This document shows positions 1 through 13,500 of a stretch of DNA of 64,000 nucleotides, piece by piece. How positions within the stretch are numbered: the stretch's first letter is position 1; every line of letters starts with the position of its first letter. Origin of the DNA: Ornithodoros turicata (Eukaryota > Arthropoda > Arachnida > Ixodida > Argasidae); the NCBI RefSeq assembly GCF_037126465.1, contig NW_026999353.1, positions 1,364,001-1,428,000 of the forward strand, in the 5' to 3' direction. A model generated the notes under the pieces. It was not told the DNA's origin. It ran no database searches and saw only the letters and a program-made list of their open reading frames with translations. A program made the position numbers and the translations under genes.

Positions 1-3000
1 CCGACGTCGCAACGCTACGACTTCTCGGTTCAGTTAGATACTTCGGTGTGTAGCATTTGGAAGCCATAAACTAAGGTATATTGAACGAAACTATATCGTA
101 ACAGAGAAAGAGTGCGTAGCTATCATGTTCGCTCTGAATAAGTTCGACATGTATTTCAGTAGTGTGAAATTTGCGAACCACACTGATCATCCGGCACTCG
201 CATGGCTGAGTTGATTAAAGATCCCGCCGCACAACTTGCACGTTGGGGTCCGACGTCGCAACGCTACGACTTCTCGGTTCAGTTAGATACTTCGGTGTGT
301 AGCATTTGGAAGCCATAAACTAAGGTATATTGAACGAAACTATATCGTAACAGAGAAAGAGTGCGTAGCTATCATGTTCGCTCTGAATAAGTTCGACATG
401 TATTTCAGTAGTGTGAAATTTGCGAACCACACTGATCATCCGGCACTCGCATGGCTGAGTTGATTAAAGATCCCGCCGCACAACTTGCACGTTGGGGTCC
501 GACGTCGCAACGCTACGACTTCTCGGTTCAGTTAGATACTTCGGTGTGTAGCATTTGGAAGCCATAAACTAAGGTATATTGAACGAAACTATATCGTAAC
601 AGAGAAAGTGTGCATAGCTATCACGTTCGCTCTGAATAAGTTCGACATGTATTTCGGTAGTGTGAAATTTGCGAACCACACTGATCATCCGGCACTCGCA
701 TGGCTGAGTTGATTAAAGATCCCGCCGCACAACTTGCACGTTGGGGTCCGACGTCGCAACGCTACGACTTCTCGGTTCAGTTAGATACTTCGGTGTGTAG
801 CATTTGGAAGCCATAAACTAAGGTATATTGAACGAAACTATATCGTAACAGAGAAAGTGTGCATAGCTATCACGTTCGCTCTGAATAAGTTCGACATGTA
901 TTTCGGTAGTGTGAAATTTGCGAACCAAACTGATCATCCGGCACTCGCATGGCTGAGTTGATTAAAGATCCCGCCGCACAACTTGCACGTTGGGGTCCGA
1001 CGTCGCAACGCTACGACTTCTCGGTTCAGTTAGATACTTCGGTGTGTAGCATTTGGAAGCCATAAACTAAGGTATATTGAACGAAACTATATCGTAACAG
1101 AGAAAGTGTGCATAGCTATCATGTTCGCTCTGAATAAGTTCGACATCTATTTCAGTAGTGTGAAATTTGCGAACCACACTGATCATCCGGCACTCGCATG
1201 GCTGAGTTGATTAAAGATCCCGCCGCACAACTTGCACGTTGGGGTCCGACGTCGCAACGCTACGACTTCTCGGTTCAGTTAGATACTTCGGTGTGTAGCA
1301 TTTGGAAGCCATAAACTAAGGTATATTGAACGAAACTATATCGTAACAGAGAAAGTGTGCATAGCTATCATGTTCGCTCTGAATAAGTTCGACATGTATT
1401 TCGGTAGTGTGAAATTTGCGAACCAAACTGATCATCCGGCACTCGCATGGCTGAGTTGATTAAAGATCCCGCCGCACAACTTGCACGTTGGGGTCCGACG
1501 TCGCAACGCTACGACTTCTCGGTTCAGTTAGATACTTCGGTGTGTAGCATTTGGAAGCCATAAACTAAGGTATATTGAACGAAACTATATCGTAACAGAG
1601 AAAGTGTGCATAGCTATCATGTTCGCTCTGAATAAGTTCGACATGTATTTCAGTAGTGTGAAATTTGCGAACCACACTGATCATCCGGCACTCGCATGGC
1701 TGAGTTGATTAAAGATCCCGCCGCACAACTTGCACGTTGGGGTCCAACGTCGCAACGCTACGACTTCTCGGTTCAGTTAGATACTTCGGTGTGTAGCATT
1801 TGGAAGCCATAAACTAAGGTATATTGAACGAAACTATATCGTAACAGAGAAAGTGTGCATAGCTATCATGTTCGCTCTGAATAAGTTCGACATGTATTTC
1901 GGTAGTGTGAAATTTGCGAACCAAACTGATCATCCGGCACTCGCATGGCTGAGTTGATTAAAGATCCCGCCGCACAACTTGCACGTTGGGGTCCGACGTC
2001 GCAACGCTACGACTTCTCGGTTCAGTTAGATACTTCGGTGTGTAGCATTTGGAAGCCATAAACTAAGGTATATTGAACGAAACTATATCGTAACAGAGAA
2101 AGTGTGCATAGCTATCATGTTCGCTCTGAATAAGTTCGACATGTATTTCGGTAGTGTGAAATTTGCGAACCAAACTGATCATCCGGCACTCGCATGGCTG
2201 AGTTGATTAAAGATCCCGCAGCACAACTTGCACGTTGGGGTCCGACGTCGCAGCGCTACGACTTCTCGGTTCAGTTAGATACTTCGGTGTGTAGCATTTC
2301 GAAGCCATAAACTAAGGTATATTGAACGAAACTATATCGTAACAGAGAAAGTGTGCATAGCTATCACGTTCGCTCTGAATAAGTTCGACATGTATTTCGG
2401 TAGTGTGAAATTTGCGAACCAAACTGATCATCCGGCACTCGCATGGCTGAGTTGATTAAAGATCCCGCCGCACAACTTGCACGTTGGGGTCCGACGTCGC
2501 AACGCTACGACTTCTCGGTTCAGTTAGATACTTCGGTGTGTAGCATTTGGAAGCCATAAACTAAGGTATATTGAACGAAACTATATCGTAACAGAGAAAG
2601 TGTGCATAGCTATCACGTTCGCTCTGAATAAGTTCGACATGTATTTCGGTAGTGTGAAATTTGCGAACCAAACTGATCATCCGGCACTCGCATGGCTGAG
2701 TTGATTAAAGATCCCGCCGCACAACTTGCACGTTGGGGTCCGACGTCGCAACGCTACGACTTCTCGGTTCAGTTAGATACTTCGGTGTGTAGCATTTGGA
2801 AGCCATAAACTAAGGTATATTGAACGAAACTATATCGTAACAGAGAAAGTGTGCATAGCTATCATGTTCGCTCTGAATAAGTTCGACATGTATTTCAGTA
2901 GTGTGAAATTTGCGAACCACACTGATCATCCGGCACTCGCATGGCTGAGTTGATTAAAGATCCCGCCGCACAACTTGCACGTTGGGGTCCGACGTCGCAA

Positions 3001-6000
3001 CGCTACGACTTCTCGGTTCAGTTAGATACTTCGGTGTGTAGCATTTGGAAGCCATAAACTAAGGTATATTGAACGAAACTATATCGTAACAGAGAAAGTG
3101 TGCATAGCTATCATGTTCGCTCTGAATAAGTTCGACATGTATTTCGGTAGTGTGAAATTTGCGAACCAAACTGATCATCCGGCACTCGCATGGCTGAGTT
3201 GATTAAAGATCCCGCCGCACAACTTGCACGTTGGGGTCCGACGTCGCAACGCTACGACTTCTCGGTTCAGTTAGATACTTCGGTGTGTAGCATTTGGAAG
3301 CCATAAACTAAGGTATATTGAACGAAACTATATCGTAACAGAGAAAGTGTGCATAGCTATCATGTTCGCTCTGAATAAGTTCGACATGTATTTCGGTAGT
3401 GTGAAATTTGCGAACCAAACTGATCATCCGGCACTCGCATGGCTGAGTTGATTAAAGATCCCGCAGCACAACTTGCACGTTGGGGTCCGACGTCGCAGCG
3501 CTACGACTTCTCGGTTCAGTTAGATACTTCGGTGTGTAGCATTTCGAAGCCATAAACTAAGGTATGTTGAACGAAACTATATCGTAACAGAGAAAGTGTG
3601 CATAGCTATCATGATCGCTCTGAATAAGTTCGACATGTATTTCGGTAGTGTGAAATTTGCGAACCAGACTGATCATCCGGCACTCGCGTGGCTGAGTTGA
3701 TTAAAGATCCCGCAGCACAACTTGCACGTTGGGGTCCGACGTCGCAGCGCTACGACTTCTCGGTTCAGTTAGATACTTCGGTGTGTAGCATTTGGAAGCC
3801 ATAAACTAAGGTATATTGAACGAAACTATATCGTAACAGAGAAAGTGTGCATAGCTATCATGTTCGCTCTGAATAAGTTCGACATGTATTTCGGTAGTGT
3901 GAAATTTGCGAACCAAACTGATCATCCGGCACTCGCATGGCTGAGTTGATTAAAGATCCCGCAGCACAACTTGCACGTTGGGGTCCGACGTCGCAGCGCT
4001 ACGACTTCTCGGTTCAGTTAGATACTTCGGTGTGTAGCATTTCGAAGCCATAAACTAAGGTATGTTGAACGAAACTATATCGTAACAGAGAAAGTGTGCA
4101 TAGCTATCATGATCGCTCTGAATAAGTTCGACATGTATTTCGGTAGTGTGAAATTTGCGAACCAGACTGATCATCCGGCACTCGCGTGGCTGAGTTGATT
4201 AAAGATCCCGCAGCACAACTTGCACGTTGGGGTCCGACGTCGCAGCGCTACGACTTCTCGGTTCAGTTAGATACTTCGGTGTGTAGCATTTGGAAGCCAT
4301 AAACTAAGGTATATTGAACGAAACTATATCGTAACAGAGAAAGAGTGCGTAGCTATCATGTTCGCTCTGAATAAGTTCGACATGTATTTCAGTAGTGTGA
4401 AATTTGCGAACCAGACTGATCATCCGGCACTCGCGTGGCTGAGTTGATTAAAGATCCCGCAGCACAACTTGCACGGTGGGGTCCGACGTCGCAACGCTAC
4501 GACTTCTCGGTTCAGTTAGATACTTCGGTGTGTAGCATTTGGAAGCCATAAACTAAGGTATATTGAACGAAACTATATCGTAACAGAGAAAGAGTGCGTA
4601 GCTATCATGTTCGCTCTGAATAAGTTCGACATGTATTTCAGTAGTGTGAAATTTGCGAACCAGACTGATCATCCGGCACTCGCATGGCTGAGTTGATTAA
4701 AGGTCCCGCAGCACAACTTGCACGTTGGGGTCCGACGTCGCAACGCTACGACTTCTCGGTTCAGTTAGATACTTCGGTGTGTAGCATTTGGAAGCCATAA
4801 ACTAAGGTATATTGAACGAAACTATATCGTAACAGAGAAAGAGTGCGTAGCTATCATGTTCGCTCTGAAAAAGTTCGACATGTATTTCAGTAGTGTGAAA
4901 TTTGCGAACCACACTGATCATCCGGCACTCGCATGGCTGAGTTGATTAAAGGTCCCGCAGCACAACTTGCACGTTGGGGTCCGACGTCGCAACGCTACGA
5001 CTTCTCGGTTCAGTTAGATACTTCGGTGTGTAGCATTTGGAAGCCATAAACTAAGGTATATTGAACGAAACTATATCGTAACAGAGAAAGAGTGCGTAGC
5101 TATCATGTTCGCTCTGAAAAAGTTCGACATGTATTTCAGTAGTGTGAAATTTGCGAACCAGACTGATCATCCGGCACTCGCATGGCTGAGTTGATTAAAG
5201 GTCCCGCAGCACAACTTGCACGTTGGGGTCCGACGTCGCAACGCTACGACTTCTCGGTTCAGTTAGATACTTCGGTGTGTAGCATTTGGAAGCCATAAAC
5301 TAAGGTATATTGAACGAAACTATATCGTAACAGAGAAAGAGTGCGTAGCTATCATGTTCGCTCTGAAAAAGTTCGACATGTATTTCAGTAGTGTGAAATT
5401 TGCGAACCAGACTGATCATCCGGCACTCGCATGGCTGAGTTGATTAAAGGTCCCGCAGCACAACTTGCACGTTGGGGTCCGACGTCGCAACGCTACGACT
5501 TCTCGGTTCAGTTAGATACTTCGGTGTGTAGCATTTGGAAGCCATAAACTAAGGTATATTGAACGAAACTATATCGTAACAGAGAAAGAGTGCGTAGCTA
5601 TCACGTTCGCTCTGAATAAGTTCGACATGTATTTCGGTAGTGTGAAATTTGCGAACCACACTGATCATCCGGCACTCGCATGGCTGAGTTGATTAAAGAT
5701 CCCGCCGCACAACTTGCACGTTGGGGTCCGACGTCGCAACGCTACGACTTCTCGGTTCAGTTAGATACTTCGGTGTGTAGCATTTGGAAGCCATAAACTA
5801 AGGTATATTGAACGAAACTATATCGTAACAGAGAAAGAGTGCGTAGCTATCATGTTCGCTCTGAAAAAGTTCGACATGTATTTCAGTAGTGTGAAATTTG
5901 CGAACCACACTGATCATCCGGCACTCGCATGGCTGAGTTGATTAAAGATCCCGCAGCACAACTTGCACGTTGGGGTCCGACGTCGCAACGCTACGACTTC

Positions 6001-9000
6001 TCGGTTCAGTTAGATACTTCGGTGTGTAGCATTTGGAAGCCATAAACTAAGGTATATTGAACGAAACTATATCGTAACAGAGAAAGAGTGCGTAGCTATC
6101 ACGTTCGCTCTGAATAAGTTCGACATGTATTTCGGTAGTGTGAAATTTGCGAACCACACTGATCATCCGGCACTCGCATGGCTGAGTTGATTAAAGATCC
6201 CGCCGCACAACTTGCACGTTGGGGTCCGACGTCGCAACGCTACGACTTCTCGGTTCAGTTAGATACTTCGGTGTGTAGCATTTGGAAGCCATAAACTAAG
6301 GTATATTGAACGAAACTATATCGTAACAGAGAAAGAGTGCGTAGCTATCATGTTCGCTCTGAAAAAGTTCGACATGTATTTCAGTAGTGTGAAATTTGCG
6401 AACCACACTGATCATCCGGCACTCGCATGGCTGAGTTGATTAAAGATCCCGCAGCACAACTTGCACGTTGGGGTCCGACGTCGCAACGCTACGACTTCTC
6501 GGTTCAGTTAGATACTTCGGTGTGTAGCATTTGGAAGCCATAAACTAAGGTATATTGAACGAAACTATATCGTAACAGAGAAAGAGTGCGTAGCTATCAT
6601 GTTCGCTCTGAAAAAGTTCGACATGTATTTCAGTAGTGTGAAATTTGCGAACCACACTGATCATCCGGCACTCGCATGGCTGAGTTGATTAAAGATCCCG
6701 CAGCACAACTTGCACGTTGGGGTCCGACGTCGCAACGCTACGACTTCTCGGTTCAGTTAGATACTTCGGTGTGTAGCATTTGGAAGCCATAAACTAAGGT
6801 ATATTGAACGAAACTATATCGTAACAGAGAAAGAGTGCGTAGCTATCATGTTCGCTCTGAAAAAGTTCGACATGTATTTCAGTAGTGTGAAATTTGCGAA
6901 CCACACTGATCATCCGGCACTCGCATGGCTGAGTTGATTAAAGATCCCGCAGCACAACTTGCACGTTGGGGTCCGACGTCGCAACGCTACGACTTCTCGG
7001 TTCAGTTAGATACTTCGGTGTGTAGCATTTGGAAGCCATAAACTAAGGTATATTGAACGAAACTATATCGTAACAGAGAAAGAGTGCGTAGCTATCATGT
7101 TCGCTCTGAAAAAGTTCGACATGTATTTCAGTAGTGTGAAATTTGCGAACCACACTGATCATCCGGCACTCGCATGGCTGAGTTGATTAAAGATCCCGCA
7201 GCACAACTTGCACGTTGGGGTCCGACGTCGCAACGCTACGACTTCTCGGTTCAGTTAGATACTTCGGTGTGTAGCATTTGGAAGCCATAAACTAAGGTAT
7301 ATTGAACGAAACTATATCGTAACAGAGAAAGAGTGCGTAGCTATCATGTTCGCTCTGAAAAAGTTCGACATGTATTTCAGTAGTGTGAAATTTGCGAACC
7401 AAACTGATCATCCGGCACTCGCATGGCTGAGTTGATTAAAGATCCCGCCGCACAACTTGCACGTTGGGGTCCGACGTCGCAACGCTACGACTTCTCGGTT
7501 CAGTTAGATACTTCGGTGTGTAGCATTTGGAAGCCATAAACTAAGGTATATTGAACGAAACTATATCGTAACAGAGAAAGAGTGCGTAGCTATCATGTTC
7601 GCTCTGAATAAGTTCGACATGTATTTCGGTAGTGTGAAATTTGCGAACCACACTGATCATCCGGCACTCGCATGGCTGAGTTGATTAAAGATCCCGCCGC
7701 ACAACTTGCACGTTGGGGTCCGACGTCGCAACGCTACGACTTCTCGGTTCAGTTAGATACTTCGGTGTGTAGCATTTCGAAGCCATAAACTAAGGTATAT
7801 TGAACGAAACTATATCGTAACAGAGAAAGTGTGCATAGCTATCATGTTCGCTCTGAATAAGTTCGACATGTATTTCGGTAGTGCGAAATTTGCGAACCAC
7901 ACTGATCATCCGGCACTCGCATGGCTGAGTTGATTAAAGATCCCGCCGCACAACTTGCACGTTGGGGTCCGACGTCGCAACGCTACGACTTCTCGGTTCA
8001 GTTAGATACTTCGGTGTGTAGCATTTGGAAGCCATAAACTAAGGTATATTGAACGAAACTATATCGTAACAGAGAAAGTGTGCATAGCTATCATGTTCGC
8101 TCTGAATAAGTTCGACATGTATTTCGGTAGTGTGAAATTTGCGAACCACACTGATCATCCGGCACTCGCATGGCTGAGTTGATTAAAGATCCCGCCGCAC
8201 AACTTGCACGTTGGGGTCCGACGTCGCAGCGCTACGACTTCTCGGTTCAGTTAGATACTTCGGTGTGTAGCATTTGGAAGCCATAAACTAAGGTATATTG
8301 AACGAAACTATATCGTAACAGAGAAAGAGTGCGTAGCTATCATGTTCGCTCTGAATAAGTTCGACATGTATTTCAGTAGTGTGAAATTTGCGAACCAGAC
8401 TGATCATCCGGCACTCGCGTGGCTGAGTTGATTAAAGATCCCGCAGCACAACTTGCACGGTGGGGTCCGACGTCGCAACGCTACGACTTCTCGGTTCAGT
8501 TAGATACTTCGGTGTGTAGCATTTGGAAGCCATAAACTAAGGTATATTGAACGAAACTATATCGTAACAGAGAAAGAGTGCGTAGCTATCATGTTCGCTC
8601 TGAATAAGTTCGACATGTATTTCAGTAGTGTGAAATTTGCGAACCAGACTGATCATCCGGCACTCGCATGGCTGAGTTGATTAAAGGTCCCGCAGCACAA
8701 CTTGCACGTTGGGGTCCGACGTCGCAACGCTACGACTTCTCGGTTCAGTTAGATACTTCGGTGTGTAGCATTTGGAAGCCATAAACTAAGGTATATTGAA
8801 CGAAACTATATCGTAACAGAGAAAGAGTGCGTAGCTATCATGTTCGCTCTGAAAAAGTTCGACATGTATTTCAGTAGTGTGAAATTTGCGAACCAGACTG
8901 ATCATCCGGCACTCGCATGGCTGAGTTGATTAAAGGTCCCGCAGCACAACTTGCACGTTGGGGTCCGACGTCGCAACGCTACGACTTCTCGGTTCAGTTA

Positions 9001-10258
9001 GATACTTCGGTGTGTAGCATTTGGAAGCCATAAACTAAGGTATATTGAACGAAACTATATCGTAACAGAGAAAGAGTGCGTAGCTATCATGTTCGCTCTG
9101 AAAAAGTTCGACATGTATTTCAGTAGTGTGAAATTTGCGAACCACACTGATCATCCGGCACTCGCATGGCTGAGTTGATTAAAGGTCCCGCAGCACAACT
9201 TGCACGTTGGGGTCCGACGTCGCAACGCTACGACTTCTCGGTTCAGTTAGATACTTCGGTGTGTAGCATTTGGAAGCCATAAACTAAGGTATATTGAACG
9301 AAACTATATCGTAACAGAGAAAGAGTGCGTAGCTATCATGTTCGCTCTGAAAAAGTTCGACATGTATTTCAGTAGTGTGAAATTTGCGAACCAGACTGAT
9401 CATCCGGCACTCGCATGGCTGAGTTGATTAAAGGTCCCGCAGCACAACTTGCACGTTGGGGTCCGACGTCGCAACGCTACGACTTCTCGGTTCAGTTAGA
9501 TACTTCGGTGTGTAGCATTTGGAAGCCATAAACTAAGGTATATTGAACGAAACTATATCGTAACAGAGAAAGAGTGCGTAGCTATCATGTTCGCTCTGAA
9601 AAAGTTCGACATGTATTTCAGTAGTGTGAAATTTGCGAACCAGACTGATCATCCGGCACTCGCATGGCTGAGTTGATTAAAGGTCCCGCAGCACAACTTG
9701 CACGTTGGGGTCCGACGTCGCAACGCTACGACTTCTCGGTTCAGTTAGATACTTCGGTGTGTAGCATTTGGAAGCCATAAACTAAGGTATATTGAACGAA
9801 ACTATATCGTAACAGAGAAAGAGTGCGTAGCTATCATGTTCGCTCTGAAAAAGTTCGACATGTATTTCAGTAGTGTGAAATTTGCGAACCACACTGATCA
9901 TCCGGCACTCGCATGGCTGAGTTGATTAAAGATCCCGCCGCACAACTTGCACGTTGGGGTCCGACGTCGCAACGCTACGACTTCTCGGTTCAGTTAGATA
10001 CTTCGGTGTGTAGCATTTGGAAGCCATAAACTAAGGTATATTGAACGAAACTATATCGTAACAGAGAAAGAGTGCGTAGCTATCATGTTCGCTCTGAAAA
10101 AGTTCGACATGTATTTCAGTAGTGTGAAATTTGCGAACCAGACTGATCATCCGGCACTCGCATGGCTGAGTTGATTAAAGATCCCGCAGCACAACTTGCA
10201 CGTTGGGGTCCGACGTCGCAGCGCTACGACTTCTCGGTTCAGTTAGATACTTCGGTGT

Positions 10259-10270
10259 GTAGCATTTGGA
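10259..10270. repeat. SINE target-site duplication, left copy
   Basis: The 12-bp gtagcatttgga is repeated exactly at 10541-10552, on the other side of the SINE. It is ordinary satellite sequence, so the SINE landed after the array had formed. Confidence 0.9.
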
Positions 10271-10540
10271 TAATAATTGGGGGTTTACGTCGCGAGACAA
10301 CTGAGATCATGAGCGACGCCACAGCGGTCGGTCTGTGGATTGCTTTTGCCCACCTGAGGGTTCTTTAACGTGCGATGAAAGCTCATCACACGGCACCCCG
10401 TATTTAACGTCCCTCGCGGAAGACGGCGTGTCTAAGCAACTTGTACCCTGCCACCAAGTTGCTGGCGTCCTCGGCCGGGTTCGAACCCGCGATCTCGGGA
10501 TCAGAAGGCGAACACGCTACCGACTGAGCCACCGAGGCCT
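10271..10540 (-). mobile_element. tRNA-derived SINE (Ruka-like), inserted in the satellite
   Basis: A 270-bp insertion interrupts one satellite unit. Read on the minus strand it begins with a tRNA-like head with box A (GGTGGCTCAGTCGGTAG) and box B (GGGTTCGAACCC), followed by a tRNA-unrelated body ending near 'cgtaaacccccaattatta'. The 12-bp satellite sequence gtagcatttgga flanks it on both sides (10259-10270 and 10541-10552), a clear target-site duplication. The body ending recurs at 18079-18137. The name Ruka, a SINE family described from ixodid ticks, is my recognition of the head and body and was not checked against a library. Confidence 0.9.
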
Positions 10541-10552
10541 GTAGCATTTGGA
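10541..10552. repeat. SINE target-site duplication, right copy
   Basis: This is the second copy of gtagcatttgga. After it the satellite unit continues without loss ('agccataaac'). Confidence 0.9.
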
Positions 10553-13500
10553 AGCCATAAACTAAGGTATATTGAACGAAACTATATCGTAACAGAGAAA
10601 GAGTGCGTAGCTATCATGTTCGCTCTGAAAAAGTTCGACATGTATTTCAGTAGTGTGAAATTTGCGAACCAGACTGATCATCCGGCACTCGCATGGCTGA
10701 GTTGATTAAAGATCCCGCAGCACAACTTGCACGTTGGGGTCCGACGTCGCAACGCTACGACTTCTCGGTTCAGTTAGATACTTCGGTGTGTAGCATTTGG
10801 AAGCCATAAACTAAGGTATATTGAACGAAACTATATCGTAACAGAGAAAGAGTGCGTAGCTATCATGTTCGCTCTGAAAAAGTTCGACATGTATTTCAGT
10901 AGTGTGAAATTTGCGAACCAAACTGATCATCCGGCACTCGCATGGCTGAGTTGATTAAAGATCCCGCCGCACAACTTGCACGTTGGGGTCCGACGTCGCA
11001 ACGCTACGACTTCTCGGTTCAGTTAGATACTTCGGTGTGTAGCATTTGGAAGCCATAAACTAAGGTATATTGAACGAAACTATATCGTAACAGAGAAAGT
11101 GTGCATAGCTATCATGTTCGCTCTGAATAAGTTCGACATGTATTTCGGTAGTGTGAAATTTGCGAACCACACTGATCATCCGGCACTCGCATGGCTGAGT
11201 TGATTAAAGATCCCGCCGCACAACTTGCACGTTGGGGTCCGACGTCGCAACGCTACGACTTCTCGGTTCAGTTAGATACTTCGGTGTGTAGCATTTGGAA
11301 GCCATAAACTAAGGTATATTGAACGAAACTATATCGTAACAGAGAAAGTGTGCATAGCTATCATGTTCGCTCTGAATAAGTTCGACATGTATTTCGGTAG
11401 TGTGAAATTTGCGAACCACACTGATCATCCGGCACTCGCATGGCTGAGTTGATTAAAGATCCCGCCGCACAACTTGCACGTTGGGGTCCGACGTCGCAAC
11501 GCTACGACTTCTCGGTTCAGTTAGATACTTCGGTGTGTAGCATTTCGAAGCCATAAACTAAGGTATATTGAACGAAACTATATCGTAACAGAGAAAGTGT
11601 GCATAGCTATCATGTTTGCTCTGAATAAGTTCGACATGTATTTCGGTAGTGCGAAATTTGCGAACCACACTGATCATCCGGCACTCGCATGGCTGAGTTG
11701 ATTAAAGATCCCGCCGCACAACTTGCACGTTGGGGTCCGACGTCGCAACGCTACGACTTCTCGGTTCAGTTAGATACTTCGGTGTGTAGCATTTGGAAGC
11801 CATAAACTAAGGTATATTGAACGAAACTATATCGTAACAGAGAAAGTGTGCATAGCTATCATGTTCGCTCTGAATAAGTTCGACATGTATTTCGGTGGTG
11901 TGAAATTTGCGAACCACACTGATCATCCAGCACTCGCATGGCTGAGTTGATTAAAGATCCCGCCGCACAACTTGCACGTTGGGGTCCGACGTCGCAACGC
12001 TACGACTTCTCGGTTCAGTTAGATACTTCGGTGTGTAGCATTTGGAAGCCATAAACTAAGGTATATTGAACGAAACTATATCGTAACAGAGAAAGTGTGC
12101 ATAGCTATCATGTTCGCTCTGAATAAGTTCGACATGTATTTCGGTGGTGTGAAATTTGCGAACCACACTGATCATCCAGCACTCGCATGGCTGAGTTGAT
12201 TAAAGATCCCGCCGCACAACTTGCACGTTGGGGTCCGACGTCGCAACGCTACGACTTCTCGGTTCAGTTAGATACTTCGGTGTGTAGCATTTGGAAGCCA
12301 TAAACTAAGGTATATTGAACGAAACTATATCGTAACAGAGAAAGTGTGCATAGCTATCATGTTCGCTCTGAATAAGTTCGACATGTATTTCGGTGGTGTG
12401 AAATTTGCGAACCACACTGATCATTCAGCACTCGCATGGCTGAGTTGATTAAAGATCCCGCCGCACAACTTGCACGTTGGGGTCCGACGTCGCAACGCTA
12501 CGACTTCTCGGTTCAGTTAGATACTTCGGTGTGTAGCATTTGGAAGCCATAAACTAAGGTATATTGAACGAAACTATATCGTAACAGAGAAAGTGTGCAT
12601 AGCTATCATGTTCGCTCTGAATAAGTTCGACATGTATTTCGGTGGTGTGAAATTTGCGAACCACACTGATCATCCAGCACTCGCATGGCTGAGTTGATTA
12701 AAGATCCCGCCGCACAACTTGCACGTTGGGGTCCGACGTCGCAACGCTATGACTTCTCGGTTCAGTTAGATACTTCGGTGTGTAGCATTTGGAAGCCATA
12801 AACTAAGGTATATTGAACGAAACTATATCGTAACAGAGAAAGTGTGCATAGCTATCATGTTCGCTCTGAATAAGTTCGACATGTATTTCGGTGGTGTGAA
12901 ATTTGCGAACCACACTGATCATCCAGCACTCGCATGGCTGAGTTGATTAAAGATCCCGCCGCACAACTTGCACGTTGGGGTCCGACGTCGCAACGCTACG
13001 ACTTCTCGGTTCAGCTAGATACTTCGGTGTGTAGCATTTGGAAGCCATAAACTAAGGTATATTGAACGAAACTATATCGTAACAGAGAAAGTGTGCATAG
13101 CTATCATGTTCGCTCTGAATAAGTTCGACATGTATTTCGGTGGTGTGAAATTTGCGAACCACACTGATCATCCAGCACTCGCATGGCTGAGTTGATTAAA
13201 GATCCCGCCGCACAACTTGCACGTTGGGGTCCGACGTCGCAACGCTACGACTTCTCGGTTCAGTTAGATACTTCGGTGTGTAGCATTTGGAAGCCATAAA
13301 CTAAGGTATATTGAACGAAACTATATCGTAACAGAGAAAGTGTGCATAGCTATCATGTTCGCTCTGAATAAGTTCGACATGTATTTCGGTGGTGTGAAAT
13401 TTGCGAACCACACTGATCATCCAGCACTCGCATGGCTGAGTTGATTAAAGATCCCGCCGCACAACGTGCACGTTGGGGTCCGACGTCGCAACGCTACGAC

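Noticed and set aside
10470..10540. A possible functional tRNA gene (minus strand, with clear A and B boxes)
   Set aside because: The match continues into a SINE body, is flanked by a target-site duplication and recurs as a fragment at 18 kb, so it is a SINE head and not a tRNA gene.
10162..10544. Two open frames of 68-69 codons
   Set aside because: They are the satellite RNase H remnant running into the SINE, and the antisense of the SINE.
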